A stretch of DNA of 64,000 bases from Agrobacterium tumefaciens (GTDB taxonomy: Bacteria > Pseudomonadota > Alphaproteobacteria > Rhizobiales > Rhizobiaceae), in the NCBI RefSeq assembly GCF_013318015.2, contig NZ_CP115842.1, positions 62,001-126,000 on the forward strand, in the 5' to 3' direction. The notes beneath the pieces are model-generated. The model saw nothing but the letters and a program-made list of their open reading frames with translations, searched no databases and was not told the origin of the DNA. Shown piece after piece: positions 27,170 through 35,694 of the stretch (position 1 is the first letter of the stretch; each line of letters opens with the position of its first letter). A program made the position numbers and the translations under genes.

Positions 27170-29500
27170 ATGTGTCCCTCTGCCCCGGCAATCTCCCGAC
27201 AGACACTTCTCGATGAACCCCGGCCGGGTTCATTGACCATTGGCTACGAGCCGAGCGAAGAAGTACCGCCGACGGAGAACCCTCCGCGCTTTTCATGGCT
27301 GCCCGACATCGACGACGGTGCGCGCTACGTATTGCGGATTTCGTCCGATCCCGGTTTTGCAGACAAAAAGACGCTCGTCTTTGAAGATCTCGCGTGGAAT
27401 TTCTTCACGCCGGACGAAGCCCTTCCGGAAGGCCGCTATCACTGGTGTTATGCGTTGTGGGGCCCGACGTCCGCGACGCCGGATTCCAACTGGAGTACCG
27501 TGCGCAGCTTCGAGATCGACGCTTCGCTGCCGAAAACGCCGCTACCAAGCAGGCAGGCCCGTCATGCAGCCGCGCATGCCAGCCATCCACGGCTCTGGCT
27601 CAATCCGGAACAGTTGCGCTGCTTCTCGGAGGCGGTGGCAAAGGACCCCAATCATTGCAGTTGGTCCGAGTTCTACGAGAAATCGGTAAAACCCTGGCTT
27701 GAGCGGCCGGTCATGCCGGAACCTCAGCCTTATCCCAACAATATGCGCGTCGCAGGACTCTGGCGACAGATGTATATCGACTGCCAGGAAGTGATCTATG
27801 CGATCCGGCACCTGGCCATTGCCGGTCGGGTGCTCGGACGCGACGATCTACTCGATGCGTCGCGCAAGTGGCTGCTGGCCGTCGCTGGCTGGGACCCGAA
27901 AGGCGCGACCTCCCGGGCCTATAATGACGAGGCGGGGTTCCGTATCGTCGTGGCACTCGCCTGGGGCTATGACTGGCTATACGACTATCTGAGCGAAGAC
28001 GAGCGCGAGACCGTACGCTCGGTTCTTCTTGAACGGACGCGGGAGGTCGCCGACCATGTCATTGCGCATGCCCGCATCCACGTGTTTCCCTATGACAGCC
28101 ATGCGGTCCGTTCGCTTTCGGCAGTACTGACGCCGGCCTGTATCGCGCTTCAGGACGAAAGCGACGAGGCGGGCGAATGGCTCGATTATACCGTTGAATT
28201 CCTTGCCACCCTCTATTCTCCCTGGGCTGGAACTGACGGTGGCTGGGCGGAAGGGCCGCATTACTGGATGACCGGTATGGCCTACCTCATCGAGGCCGCC
28301 AATCTGATCCGCTCCTATATCGGCTACGACCTCTATCAACGGCCATTTTTCCAGAACACCGGGCGTTTCCCGCTTTATACCAAGGCGCCGGGAACCCGCC
28401 GCGCCAATTTTGGCGACGACTCCACGCTTGGCGATCTTCCCGGCCTGAAACTGGGTTACAATGTTCGGCAATTTGCCGGCGTTACCGGCAACGGCCATTA
28501 CCAATGGTATTTCGATCACATCAAGGCCGATGCGACGGGCACAGAAATGGCCTTCTACAATTACGGCTGGTGGGACCTGAACTTCGACGATCTCGTCTAT
28601 CGTCACGACTATCAGCAGGTGGAAGCAGTCTCGCCTGCAGACTTGCCGGCACTCGCTGTTTTCGATGATATCGGTTGGGCGACCATCCAGCAACATATGG
28701 AAGACCCGGAACGGCATCTGCAATTCGTCTTCAAATCAAGTCCCTACGGTTCGCTAAGCCACAGCCATGGCGACCAGAATGCCTTTGTCCTCTATGCCTA
28801 CGGCGAGGATCTGGCGATCCAGTCCGGCTATTACGTGGCGTTCAACTCGCAGATGCATCTGAACTGGCGCCGTCAGACACGGTCGAAGAACGCCGTCCTG
28901 ATCGGCGGCAAGGGACAATATGCGGAAAAGGACAAGGCGCTCGCGCGCCGCGCCGCCGGCCGTATCGTATCGGTTGAGGAAAATCCCGGACATGTCCGGA
29001 TCATCGGAGATGCGACGTCTGCCTATCAGGTCGCGAACCCGCTTGTTATGAAAGCGCAGCGCGAAATGCACTTCGTCAACGACAGCTATTTCGTGATTGT
29101 CGATGAGGTGGAGTGCTCCGAGCCCCAGGAACTGCAATGGCTTTGCCATACCACAGGGGCACCGCAGACCGGCAAGTCGAGCTTTCGCTACAATGGCCAA
29201 AAGGCGGGCTTTTACGGCCAGTTTGTCTTCTCGTCAGCCGGCACACCGCAGATCGCGGCCGTCGAAGGTTTTCCCGACATTGATCCCAAGGAGTTCGAGG
29301 GTCTTGATATCCACCATCACGTCTGCGCCACGGTTCCAGCAGCAACTCGGCATCGGCTGGTCACCCTTCTGGTGCCTTACAGTTTAAAGGAGCCGAAGCG
29401 CATCTTCAGCTTCATAGACGATCAGGGTTTTTCGACCGACATCTATTTCAGCGACGTCGACGACGAGCGTTTCAAGCTCTCCCTTCCCAAGCAATTCTAA
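27170..29500 (+). CDS. Exo-type alginate lyase, PL15 family (Atu3025-like)
   Basis: 776-residue polysaccharide lyase. It has an N-terminal beta domain (about 20-120, DUF4962-like), a central alpha/alpha barrel (about 130-470) and a C-terminal heparinase II/III-type beta domain. As I recall, Agrobacterium Atu3025 has the same length. Its residues described as functional all coincide here: Arg199, His311 (in SHAVRS), Tyr365 (in EGPHYW) and His531 (in SHSHGDQ). The enzyme releases unsaturated uronate monomer from alginate chain ends, which becomes DEH. It has no signal peptide, so it acts in the cytoplasm on imported oligosaccharide. ATG follows an AGGAG site. Confidence 0.9.
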   Translation: MCPSAPAISRQTLLDEPRPGSLTIGYEPSEEVPPTENPPRFSWLPDIDDGARYVLRISSDPGFADKKTLVFEDLAWNFFTPDEALPEGRYHWCYALWGPTSATPDSNWSTVRSFEIDASLPKTPLPSRQARHAAAHASHPRLWLNPEQLRCFSEAVAKDPNHCSWSEFYEKSVKPWLERPVMPEPQPYPNNMRVAGLWRQMYIDCQEVIYAIRHLAIAGRVLGRDDLLDASRKWLLAVAGWDPKGATSRAYNDEAGFRIVVALAWGYDWLYDYLSEDERETVRSVLLERTREVADHVIAHARIHVFPYDSHAVRSLSAVLTPACIALQDESDEAGEWLDYTVEFLATLYSPWAGTDGGWAEGPHYWMTGMAYLIEAANLIRSYIGYDLYQRPFFQNTGRFPLYTKAPGTRRANFGDDSTLGDLPGLKLGYNVRQFAGVTGNGHYQWYFDHIKADATGTEMAFYNYGWWDLNFDDLVYRHDYQQVEAVSPADLPALAVFDDIGWATIQQHMEDPERHLQFVFKSSPYGSLSHSHGDQNAFVLYAYGEDLAIQSGYYVAFNSQMHLNWRRQTRSKNAVLIGGKGQYAEKDKALARRAAGRIVSVEENPGHVRIIGDATSAYQVANPLVMKAQREMHFVNDSYFVIVDEVECSEPQELQWLCHTTGAPQTGKSSFRYNGQKAGFYGQFVFSSAGTPQIAAVEGFPDIDPKEFEGLDIHHHVCATVPAATRHRLVTLLVPYSLKEPKRIFSFIDDQGFSTDIYFSDVDDERFKLSLPKQF

Positions 29501-29518
29501 CCATACGAGGTTCTTCAA

Positions 29519-30268
29519 ATGCAGCGTTTTACCAACATGACCGTTGTTGTAGCCGGCGCCGGCCGGGATATCGGCCGGGCATGCGCCATTCGTTTTGCGC
29601 AGGAAGGCGCCAATGTCGTCCTCACCTATAATGGAGCCGCTGAAGGTGCGGCCACGGCCGTTGCCGAAATCGAAAAGCTTGGCCGTTCGGCTCTGGCGAT
29701 CAAGGCAGACCTGACAAACGCAAGCGAAGTAGAGGCTGCCATTTCTGCTGCCGCAGACAAATTCGGCGAGATCCATGGCCTTGTCCATGTTGCGGGTGGG
29801 CTTATCGCCCGCAAGACAATCGCTGACATGGACGAAGCCTTCTGGCATCAGGTCCTCGACGTCAACCTGACGTCGCTGTTCCTGACAGCCAAGGCCGCAC
29901 TGCCCAAAATGGCAAAGGGCGGCGCGATCGTAACCTTCTCGTCGCAGGCGGGCCGTGACGGCGGCGGGCCGGGCGCGCTCGCCTATGCCACTTCCAAGGG
30001 TGCAGTGATGACCTTTACCCGAGGACTTGCCAAGGAAGTTGGCCCGAATATTCGCGTCAACGCCGTCTGCCCCGGCATGATCTCCACCACCTTCCACGAC
30101 ACCTTCACCAAACCCGAAGTGCGTGAAAAGGTGGCAGGCGCCACATCGCTGAAGCGCGAAGGCTCAAGCGAAGACGTTGCCGGTCTGGTGGCGTTTCTTG
30201 CGTCCGACGATGCTGCTTATATCACCGGCGCCTGCTACGACATCAATGGCGGCGTCCTGTTCTCCTGA
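29519..30268 (+). CDS. SDR-family oxidoreductase, probable DEH reductase
   Basis: 249-residue short-chain dehydrogenase. The cofactor loop is [11 protein letters not shown], the catalytic serine region [11 protein letters not shown] and the Tyr-Lys pair YATSK. Gene order (importer, PL15 lyase, SDR) is that of the Agrobacterium Atu3021-3026 cluster, where the SDR partner is thought to reduce 4-deoxy-L-erythro-5-hexoseulose uronate (DEH) to 2-keto-3-deoxygluconate. NADH or NADPH preference cannot be settled by eye. It lies 18 bases after the lyase. Confidence 0.82.
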   Translation: MQRFTNMTVVVAGAGRDIGRACAIRFAQEGANVVLTYNGAAEGAATAVAEIEKLGRSALAIKADLTNASEVEAAISAAADKFGEIHGLVHVAGGLIARKTIADMDEAFWHQVLDVNLTSLFLTAKAALPKMAKGGAIVTFSSQAGRDGGGPGALAYATSKGAVMTFTRGLAKEVGPNIRVNAVCPGMISTTFHDTFTKPEVREKVAGATSLKREGSSEDVAGLVAFLASDDAAYITGACYDINGGVLFS

Positions 30269-30283
30269 TATCTGGTAAAAACC

Positions 30284-31453
30284 ATGTCCGTATCGTTACC
30301 AAGGGCGAGCCGGATTGCCGTTCTCGGCACTTCGCTCGTCCAGCAGAACCATATTGGCGACGCGTCCTCGCTTGCCACATCGGCCCGCGGCTGGATGAGC
30401 TGGGCCGAGGTATTGTCGCATGGCAGACTTTGCTGCCCTGTCCACCATGATCCATCAGCACCAACAGGCTGGGAACCGAGCAATCGACCGGGTGTCAGCC
30501 GGTTCTTTTCCGGCCTCAATTTCGGAGTTTCCGGCCAGAAGGCAATCGAGATCGAACGGCGGCTACCGCGACTGCTGAAATCGGATTTCGATCTGGTCAT
30601 CGTCGATGCCGGCACCAACGACATGATGGTGGAGACACGCCAGACGATTGCCGATACACGGGCGCGGATCGTTTCGGCTCTGCTCGACGCAGGCAAAACC
30701 GTCATCCTGCTCCCGATCCTCGCCCGTGGCACCGGGAAATGGCCGGCTGGCGGTACAGAGCGGGCAAAAGCGCACTGGATCAACCGGCAGAGCATCGAAT
30801 TTGCCGCAGATAATGCCAATTGCCATGTCTTCGACTGGAACTCGGCATGGGTCGATCCCGAAAGTGAATTCGGCGAGCCTCATCCCGGCTATTCCGACGA
30901 CGGCACCCATTTTGCGGTGACAGGCGCTTTTGCCGTAGGAAAGCTGCTTGCCACCTATCTGGAGGCGATCATGCCGCGCGCGCCGGCCCGTATCCTGGCG
31001 ACAGACGATCGTTTTGACCCGGTGAACAATCCAGCAGGCAATCTGGCAGCTGATTTTTCAGCCCTGACAGTCACGGAAACAGGTGAACAAAGCCACCGTC
31101 TCGGCGGGCGGCTTGTCCATCCGGGCACAGGCTTATGGGTGGAGGCCATATGCGATGTTGATGTGCCGGCGCATAGCGACGTACTCGGAATATCGCTGCG
31201 TCTGAAAGATGCTGCAGCCGAAGGACAGGAGGCGGTAGCACTTGCGCCTTTCCGTGCCGAAGACGGCACATTTTTTCCTTTCCCTGCCACCCAATGGACA
31301 GGGGCGCTCAGAACTCCTCCCCTGAAACTCAGGCCGGGTGAAGCCCCTCCCGAAGTTTTTCTCGATGTGATCCTGCGGCCCGGTTCTCAACCGATCGAAA
31401 TCGACGTCAACCGCATCGAGGTTCGACCTGTTTCAAGTCCGGTACGCCAATGA
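30284..31453 (+). CDS. SGNH/GDSL hydrolase in the alginate operon
   Basis: 389-residue protein. The N-terminal SGNH esterase domain (about 1-235) has all four blocks: the nucleophile in VLGTSLV (GTS instead of GDS), Gly in FGVSG, GTND, and the Asp/His pair in DDGTHF. The C-terminal 150 residues look like a beta-sandwich of unknown role. It has no signal peptide, so it is cytoplasmic. Since many alginates are O-acetylated, it could deacetylate imported alginate fragments so the lyase can act (inference). It overlaps the next gene by ATGA. Confidence 0.75.
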   Translation: MSVSLPRASRIAVLGTSLVQQNHIGDASSLATSARGWMSWAEVLSHGRLCCPVHHDPSAPTGWEPSNRPGVSRFFSGLNFGVSGQKAIEIERRLPRLLKSDFDLVIVDAGTNDMMVETRQTIADTRARIVSALLDAGKTVILLPILARGTGKWPAGGTERAKAHWINRQSIEFAADNANCHVFDWNSAWVDPESEFGEPHPGYSDDGTHFAVTGAFAVGKLLATYLEAIMPRAPARILATDDRFDPVNNPAGNLAADFSALTVTETGEQSHRLGGRLVHPGTGLWVEAICDVDVPAHSDVLGISLRLKDAAAEGQEAVALAPFRAEDGTFFPFPATQWTGALRTPPLKLRPGEAPPEVFLDVILRPGSQPIEIDVNRIEVRPVSSPVRQ

Positions 31454-32484
31454 GACCATCTCAAGACAAACCACGGCTGTTGATCGCCATGCGGAACGAG
31501 CTTCCCGAAGGTTTCTTTGGTTCGCGCGAATGGGCACGCATGAATGCCGTAACCGACATCATACCGGGTTTCCCCTACACGGATTTCGACACGGAAGCGG
31601 GAGCAGAAGCGTTGGCCGAGGCGGACATTCTCCTCGCCGCCTGGGGCGCGCCATCCCTGACACGCGAGCGCCTCGCCCGTGCGCCAAAGCTCAGGATGGT
31701 CGCTTATGCCGCGTCCTCGGTGCGCGCTGTTGCTCCCGCCGAGTTCTGGGAAACATCCGATATTCTTATCACCACGGCGGCATCGGCCATGGCCGTGCCG
31801 GTTGCCGAGTTTACCTATGCGGCAATCATCATGTGCGGCAAGGATGTGTTTCGTCTGAGAGACGAGCATCGGGTAGAGCGCGGCACCGGCGGTTTTGGCA
31901 GCAGACGTGGCATGAGCCTACCCTATCTCGGCAATCATTCCCGCAAAGTCGGCATCGTCGGCGCGTCACGGATTGGTCGGCTTGTTATGGAGATGCTGAC
32001 GCGCGGAAAATTCGAGATCGCCGCCTACGACCCTTTTCTTTCGGTGGAAGACGCGGCCGCACTTGGTGCTACGAAAATGGAGCTCGACGAGCTTCTCGCC
32101 TGGTCCGATGTGGTCTCCCTGCACGCGCCGATCCTGCCTGAAACCCGCCACATGATTGGTGCCCGCGAACTGGCGCTGCTGGCGGATCATGCGATCTTCA
32201 TCAACACGGCACGGGGCTGGCTGGTCGATCACGACGCATTGCTGGCCGAGGCACTTTCCGGGCGGCTGCGTATCCTGATCGATACACCCGAGCCGGAACC
32301 CTTGCCGACGGATAGCCCATTCTACGATTTGCCCAATGTCGTGCTCACCCCCCACATTGCCGGGGCGCTGGGAAATGAATTGCGGGCGCTTTCCGATCTC
32401 GCCATTACCGAGATCGAACGTTTCGTCGCGGGGCTTGCCGCGCTTCACCCGGTCCACAAACAGGATATGGAGCGTATGGCATGA
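31450..32484 (+). CDS. D-2-hydroxyacid dehydrogenase family protein
   Basis: 344-residue NAD(P)-dependent dehydrogenase. The cofactor motif is GIVGASRIGRLV with Asp (AAYDP) at the end of the second strand. The catalytic Arg is in INTARGWLVD, Glu in the DTPEPEPLP segment and His in TPHIAGA. It reduces 2-ketoacids to D-2-hydroxyacids or the reverse. In this operon it may process a keto-sugar acid branch product of uronate breakdown. ATGA overlaps join it to both neighbours. Confidence 0.83.
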   Translation: MRPSQDKPRLLIAMRNELPEGFFGSREWARMNAVTDIIPGFPYTDFDTEAGAEALAEADILLAAWGAPSLTRERLARAPKLRMVAYAASSVRAVAPAEFWETSDILITTAASAMAVPVAEFTYAAIIMCGKDVFRLRDEHRVERGTGGFGSRRGMSLPYLGNHSRKVGIVGASRIGRLVMEMLTRGKFEIAAYDPFLSVEDAAALGATKMELDELLAWSDVVSLHAPILPETRHMIGARELALLADHAIFINTARGWLVDHDALLAEALSGRLRILIDTPEPEPLPTDSPFYDLPNVVLTPHIAGALGNELRALSDLAITEIERFVAGLAALHPVHKQDMERMA

Positions 32485-33278
32485 GCGCTTTCGATTATTG
32501 TTTTTCAACGCTTGGCTGTTCCGAACTTAGCCTGCACGAAGCGGCCGATCTGGCACAGAGGCATGGCATCGTGCATGTGGAGTTGCGCACGCTCTCCGGT
32601 ACGGTCGACCTCATCCCGGCACTCACTGCCGAATTTGCCACTCCTTCCAGATTTGCAGCCTTTCTGGCCGAAAGTGATCTCGAGGTTGCCGCCCTAAACA
32701 CATCCATTCGGCTATTCGGCAGCACCGATCTTTCCGCCATCGAGCCCTTTATAGACTGGGCGGAAGCAGCAAACATTTCCTATCTGCGTATCTTCGACGG
32801 TGGCAAACAGTTGGGACAGGATGAGATGACACATGCAGCGGGCCTGTTGGACAACTGGCAATCGCTGCGACTATCACGCGGTCTGAATGTCGACCTCATG
32901 ATCGAAACACACGACGCGCTGGCGGACTTCGAGCAGCTTCTCGCCTTCATCGCGTGCGTGCCAGCATCGAAGCTCTTGTGGGACACTCACCACACCTGGG
33001 CAAAAGGCAGCGATCTCAAAATCCTTTGGCAACACATCGCACAAAATGTCGTCCATCTGCACGTCAAGGACAGCACCACGGACAGCGATGGCCGACGACG
33101 CTACGTATTGCCCGGCCATGGCGATTTCCCCATGGCGGAACTGCTTTCGCTTTTACAGTCGGATGAACGACATATCCCTCTCAGTCTGGAATGGGAACGC
33201 CACTGGCATCCCGAACTGTCCCCGCTGGACGATGCGCTAAAAGCTGCGCGCGGCTGGTGGCGACAAGGAGCTTTTTGA
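32481..33278 (+). CDS. Sugar phosphate isomerase/epimerase family (xylose isomerase-like TIM barrel)
   Basis: 265-residue TIM-barrel protein of the AP endonuclease 2/xylose-isomerase-like family. Likely metal ligands are visible as Glu in LMIETHDAL, Asp/His in WDTHH, His in VHLHVKD and Glu in LSLEWE. Members isomerise or epimerise sugars, keto-sugars and inositols. The exact reaction is unknown. It is translationally coupled to both neighbours and so probably belongs to the same uronate-derived pathway. Confidence 0.78.
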   Translation: MSAFDYCFSTLGCSELSLHEAADLAQRHGIVHVELRTLSGTVDLIPALTAEFATPSRFAAFLAESDLEVAALNTSIRLFGSTDLSAIEPFIDWAEAANISYLRIFDGGKQLGQDEMTHAAGLLDNWQSLRLSRGLNVDLMIETHDALADFEQLLAFIACVPASKLLWDTHHTWAKGSDLKILWQHIAQNVVHLHVKDSTTDSDGRRRYVLPGHGDFPMAELLSLLQSDERHIPLSLEWERHWHPELSPLDDALKAARGWWRQGAF

Positions 33279-34525
33279 TGCGCATAGCCGAAATTCACCT
33301 CACACCGGTCGCCATTCCCGACAGACCGCTACTGAACTGTAAAGGCGTGCATCAGCCGCATGCGTTGCGCACGGTCATCGAGGTCATATGTGACGACGGT
33401 ACGGTCGGCCTTGGTGAAAGTTACGGAAGTATCAAGGCGCTGGATGGGTTGCGACGGGCGGCCCCTGCCCTGATCGGGCTCGACCCGTTTCATCTTCACG
33501 AGCTGAAATCTCGCGTCATCACCGCATTGCCCGGCAGTGGCGGCATCAATGCCAAATCGGCGGTGGCCGATCACAAGCTGACGGACGTGGTTGCCTCAGC
33601 CTTTGAAGTCCCCTGCCTCGACATTCAGGGCAAGCTTCTCGGGCGGCCGGTCTCGGATCTGCTTGGTGGCGCCATTCGTACCAGCGTTCCGTTCAGCGCC
33701 TACCTGTTCTTCAAATTCGCAGCCCATATAGGTGAAGCCCCGGATGAATGGGGAGAGGTTCTTACGCCTGATCAGATGGTTGGCGAAGCCCGCAGGATGG
33801 TCGACACATACGGTTTCCAGTCGCTGAAGCTCAAGGGTGGCGTGCTGCATCCGGATCTCGAGATCGAGACCATGCTGAAGCTTCGGGGAGCTTTTCCCAA
33901 TCATCCGCTGCGGATCGACCCCAATGGCGGCTGGACTGTGGACACGGCCATCTACATCGCACGCAAGCTTGAGAATATCCTTGAATATCTCGAGGATCCG
34001 GTCATCGGTATGGATCAGATGGCACAAGTCGCAGCCGCTACGTCGATCCCGCTCGCCACGAACATGATCGTCCTCGAATTCGACCAGATCGCCGCGGCCT
34101 TCCGCAAAAATGCGGTGCAGATTGTGCTGTCAGATCATCATTATTGGGGTGGACTGCGCGCCTCGACCCATCTCGGAAAGATTTGCGAGACGTTGGGTCT
34201 TGGCGTCTCCATGCATTCCAACTCGCATCTCGGCATCACTCTGGCGGCAATGGTCCATGCTGCAGCCGCAACGCCGAACCTGAGCTTCGATTGCGACACG
34301 CATTACCCATGGACCGGTGTCGACGTGATCGAGGGCACGCCGTTCACGTTCCGTGGCGGTCGCCTCGATGTTCCCAATGGCCCGGGACTTGGCGTGACGC
34401 TCGATCGGCAAAAACTCACCGAACTTGCGGCACTTTACGAACAGACCTCGATGAAAGAACGCGATGATACAGCCTATATGAAGCTCTTCGACCCAGCCTA
34501 TGAAAGACGTGTGCCACGCTGGTGA
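33278..34525 (+). CDS. Enolase-superfamily acid-sugar dehydratase, glucarate dehydratase-like
   Basis: 415-residue protein. The catalytic pattern of the glucarate dehydratase subgroup is complete: K184-L-K186 in LKLKGG, D214 and N216 in RIDPNGGW, E239 in LEDP, D286 in SDHHYWGG and H313 in SMHSNSHLG. It dehydrates an aldarate or related sugar acid to a keto-deoxy acid using Mg2+. ATG at 33278 shares one base with the upstream stop (TGATG) and has AAGGAG before it. The frame extends upstream, but that part is the shadow of the isomerase gene. Last gene of the operon. Confidence 0.86.
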   Translation: MRIAEIHLTPVAIPDRPLLNCKGVHQPHALRTVIEVICDDGTVGLGESYGSIKALDGLRRAAPALIGLDPFHLHELKSRVITALPGSGGINAKSAVADHKLTDVVASAFEVPCLDIQGKLLGRPVSDLLGGAIRTSVPFSAYLFFKFAAHIGEAPDEWGEVLTPDQMVGEARRMVDTYGFQSLKLKGGVLHPDLEIETMLKLRGAFPNHPLRIDPNGGWTVDTAIYIARKLENILEYLEDPVIGMDQMAQVAAATSIPLATNMIVLEFDQIAAAFRKNAVQIVLSDHHYWGGLRASTHLGKICETLGLGVSMHSNSHLGITLAAMVHAAAATPNLSFDCDTHYPWTGVDVIEGTPFTFRGGRLDVPNGPGLGVTLDRQKLTELAALYEQTSMKERDDTAYMKLFDPAYERRVPRW

Positions 34526-34721
34526 CGAGAAGATACTATGTTACACCCTCGTCAACCTCGAGGCAGCACACCTGTCCTCCTTACCTAGACCGTGACAGTC
34601 TTCGCAGTAATCGCTTTCGCAGGGGCGGTAAATCAGCTCGCTCGGCATTCTAGAGCCCGTGCACGATACCGCCCCCGCATAACGGACAACTCGCCGCTGC
34701 ACATTTATAACCGTGTCTATC

Positions 34722-35021
34722 TCAATTCACATGCGGATCTCTGTCGCGCGAAAGACGAGACGCGGCGATGGCACTATCTTCCGGTGCAAGTAGATCGTGT
34801 CTTTCGGCAAAGGCCACGAACAAGCCGCGGGCGGTCTCCGCTTCAATCTCGCCGCGCAACGCGGCAGCACATGCCTTAAGCGCAATGGAATGTGCGCTAT
34901 CTCGGTTTGTTGCGGGCCACTCGGAAAGATGTCGGTAGGCCTCCAGCACGTTTCGAACCTCCGCTGGAAAGCCGAGACCGACAAGAATGAAAACAGGCTG
35001 TCTGAACATATCGGGTTTCAT
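34722..35021 (-). CDS. DUF982 domain-containing small protein
   Basis: 99-residue protein that resembles the DUF982 family common in rhizobia. The conserved pattern is a tryptophan in LSEWPATN, then helices with ALKACAAALRGEI and ARGLFVAFAERHDLLA. AAGGAG precedes ATG at 35021. The frame continues upstream without a ribosome site. It lies 73 bases downstream of hsp20 on the same strand and is probably co-transcribed, hence heat-inducible. Function unknown. Confidence 0.75.
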   Translation of the reverse strand: MKPDMFRQPVFILVGLGFPAEVRNVLEAYRHLSEWPATNRDSAHSIALKACAAALRGEIEAETARGLFVAFAERHDLLAPEDSAIAASRLSRDRDPHVN

Positions 35022-35051
35022 TGCTTTCTCCTTCCCATCCCGGATATTGGT

Positions 35052-35073
35052 GGGCGCCATCGCGACGGCGCCC
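35052..35073 (-). terminator. GC-rich hairpin between hsp20 and the DUF982 gene
   Basis: A perfect 7-bp stem, GGGCGCC/GGCGCCC with an 8-base loop, sits in the 73-base spacer. There is no T-run, so it is more likely an mRNA 3'-end protector or attenuator than a full terminator. Confidence 0.4.
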
Positions 35074-35094
35074 CTGTTCATCCAACAATGTAAA

Positions 35095-35571
35095 TCAAGC
35101 CGCCTTTTGTGCTTCGATCTGGCCCGGGGCAACTGTCGGCACCAGAACCGCATCGGTCTGGATGTCGATTTTCCGGGGCTTCAGGGCCTCCGGGATTTCG
35201 CGGACGAGATCAATCGAAAGGAGACCGTTTTTCAGTTCGGCGCCGCTCACTCTGACATGATCGGCGAGTTCGAACCGATGCTCGAACGGACGGGCCGCAA
35301 TGCCGCGGTGCAGGTAGCCCCCCGCGGGTGTCTCCTGCCTCTTGCCTGTCACGGTCAGGAGATTGGACTGGAAAGTGATGTCGATCTCGTCCCGTGTAAA
35401 ACCAGCCACCGCAATAGAAATCTGATAGCTGTCTTCGGCCGTCCTAATAATGTCATAGGGCGGCCAGTCACTGATCGTGCGGGTGCGCTGGGCGTTTTCG
35501 AGAAGATTGAAGACCCGGTCGAATCCGATGCTCGATCGGTACAACGGTGCATAGTCGTAAGATGTTGCCAT
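35095..35571 (-). CDS. Hsp20/alpha-crystallin small heat-shock protein (IbpA-like)
   Basis: 158-residue ATP-independent holdase chaperone. It has the N-terminal region YAPLYRSSIGFDRVF typical of IbpA-class proteins and a central alpha-crystallin domain (about 35-130, ending with ELKNGLLSIDL). Two ATG codons lie two codons apart. The downstream one (35571) has AAGGAGG at eight bases and is preferred over 35577, which would be too close. Expression is predicted to depend on an RpoH promoter and a ROSE thermometer in the leader. Confidence 0.92.
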   Translation of the reverse strand: MATSYDYAPLYRSSIGFDRVFNLLENAQRTRTISDWPPYDIIRTAEDSYQISIAVAGFTRDEIDITFQSNLLTVTGKRQETPAGGYLHRGIAARPFEHRFELADHVRVSGAELKNGLLSIDLVREIPEALKPRKIDIQTDAVLVPTVAPGQIEAQKAA

Positions 35572-35658
35572 AACCATATCCTCCTTGAAGCAACATGGGT
35601 ACCAAAGCGCCAAAAGCGGCGCTTCCAGCACGGCCAGTCCTGTCATCAGCGACTGGCG
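35572..35658 (-). ncRNA. ROSE-type RNA thermometer in the hsp20 leader
   Basis: The leader folds into successive hairpins. GCCAGTC/GACTGGC pairs 35651-35657 with 35633-35639. AGCGCC/GGCGCT pairs 35618-35623 with 35606-35611. The final hairpin masks the ribosome site: UUGCU (35589-35593) faces AGGAG (35581-35585) with a central G-G opposition, extended by CCAU (35595-35598) pairing with AUGG (35574-35577). The UUGCU-loop-AGGAGGAU arrangement is the hallmark of ROSE elements of rhizobial small heat-shock genes, which melt on warming to free the Shine-Dalgarno sequence. Confidence 0.75.
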
Positions 35659-35665
35659 GCTGACG

Positions 35666-35694
35666 ATTTGGTTTTTCGTGTTTTCAAAATCAAG
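35666..35694 (-). promoter_or_regulatory. RpoH (sigma32)-like promoter of hsp20
   Basis: On the minus strand CTTGAT, 17 bases, then CCAAAT. The -35 matches the alphaproteobacterial RpoH CTTG core; the -10 is a partial match. Predicted transcription start near 35659 would place the first ROSE hairpin at the 5' end of the RNA, which supports the assignment. Confidence 0.5.
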
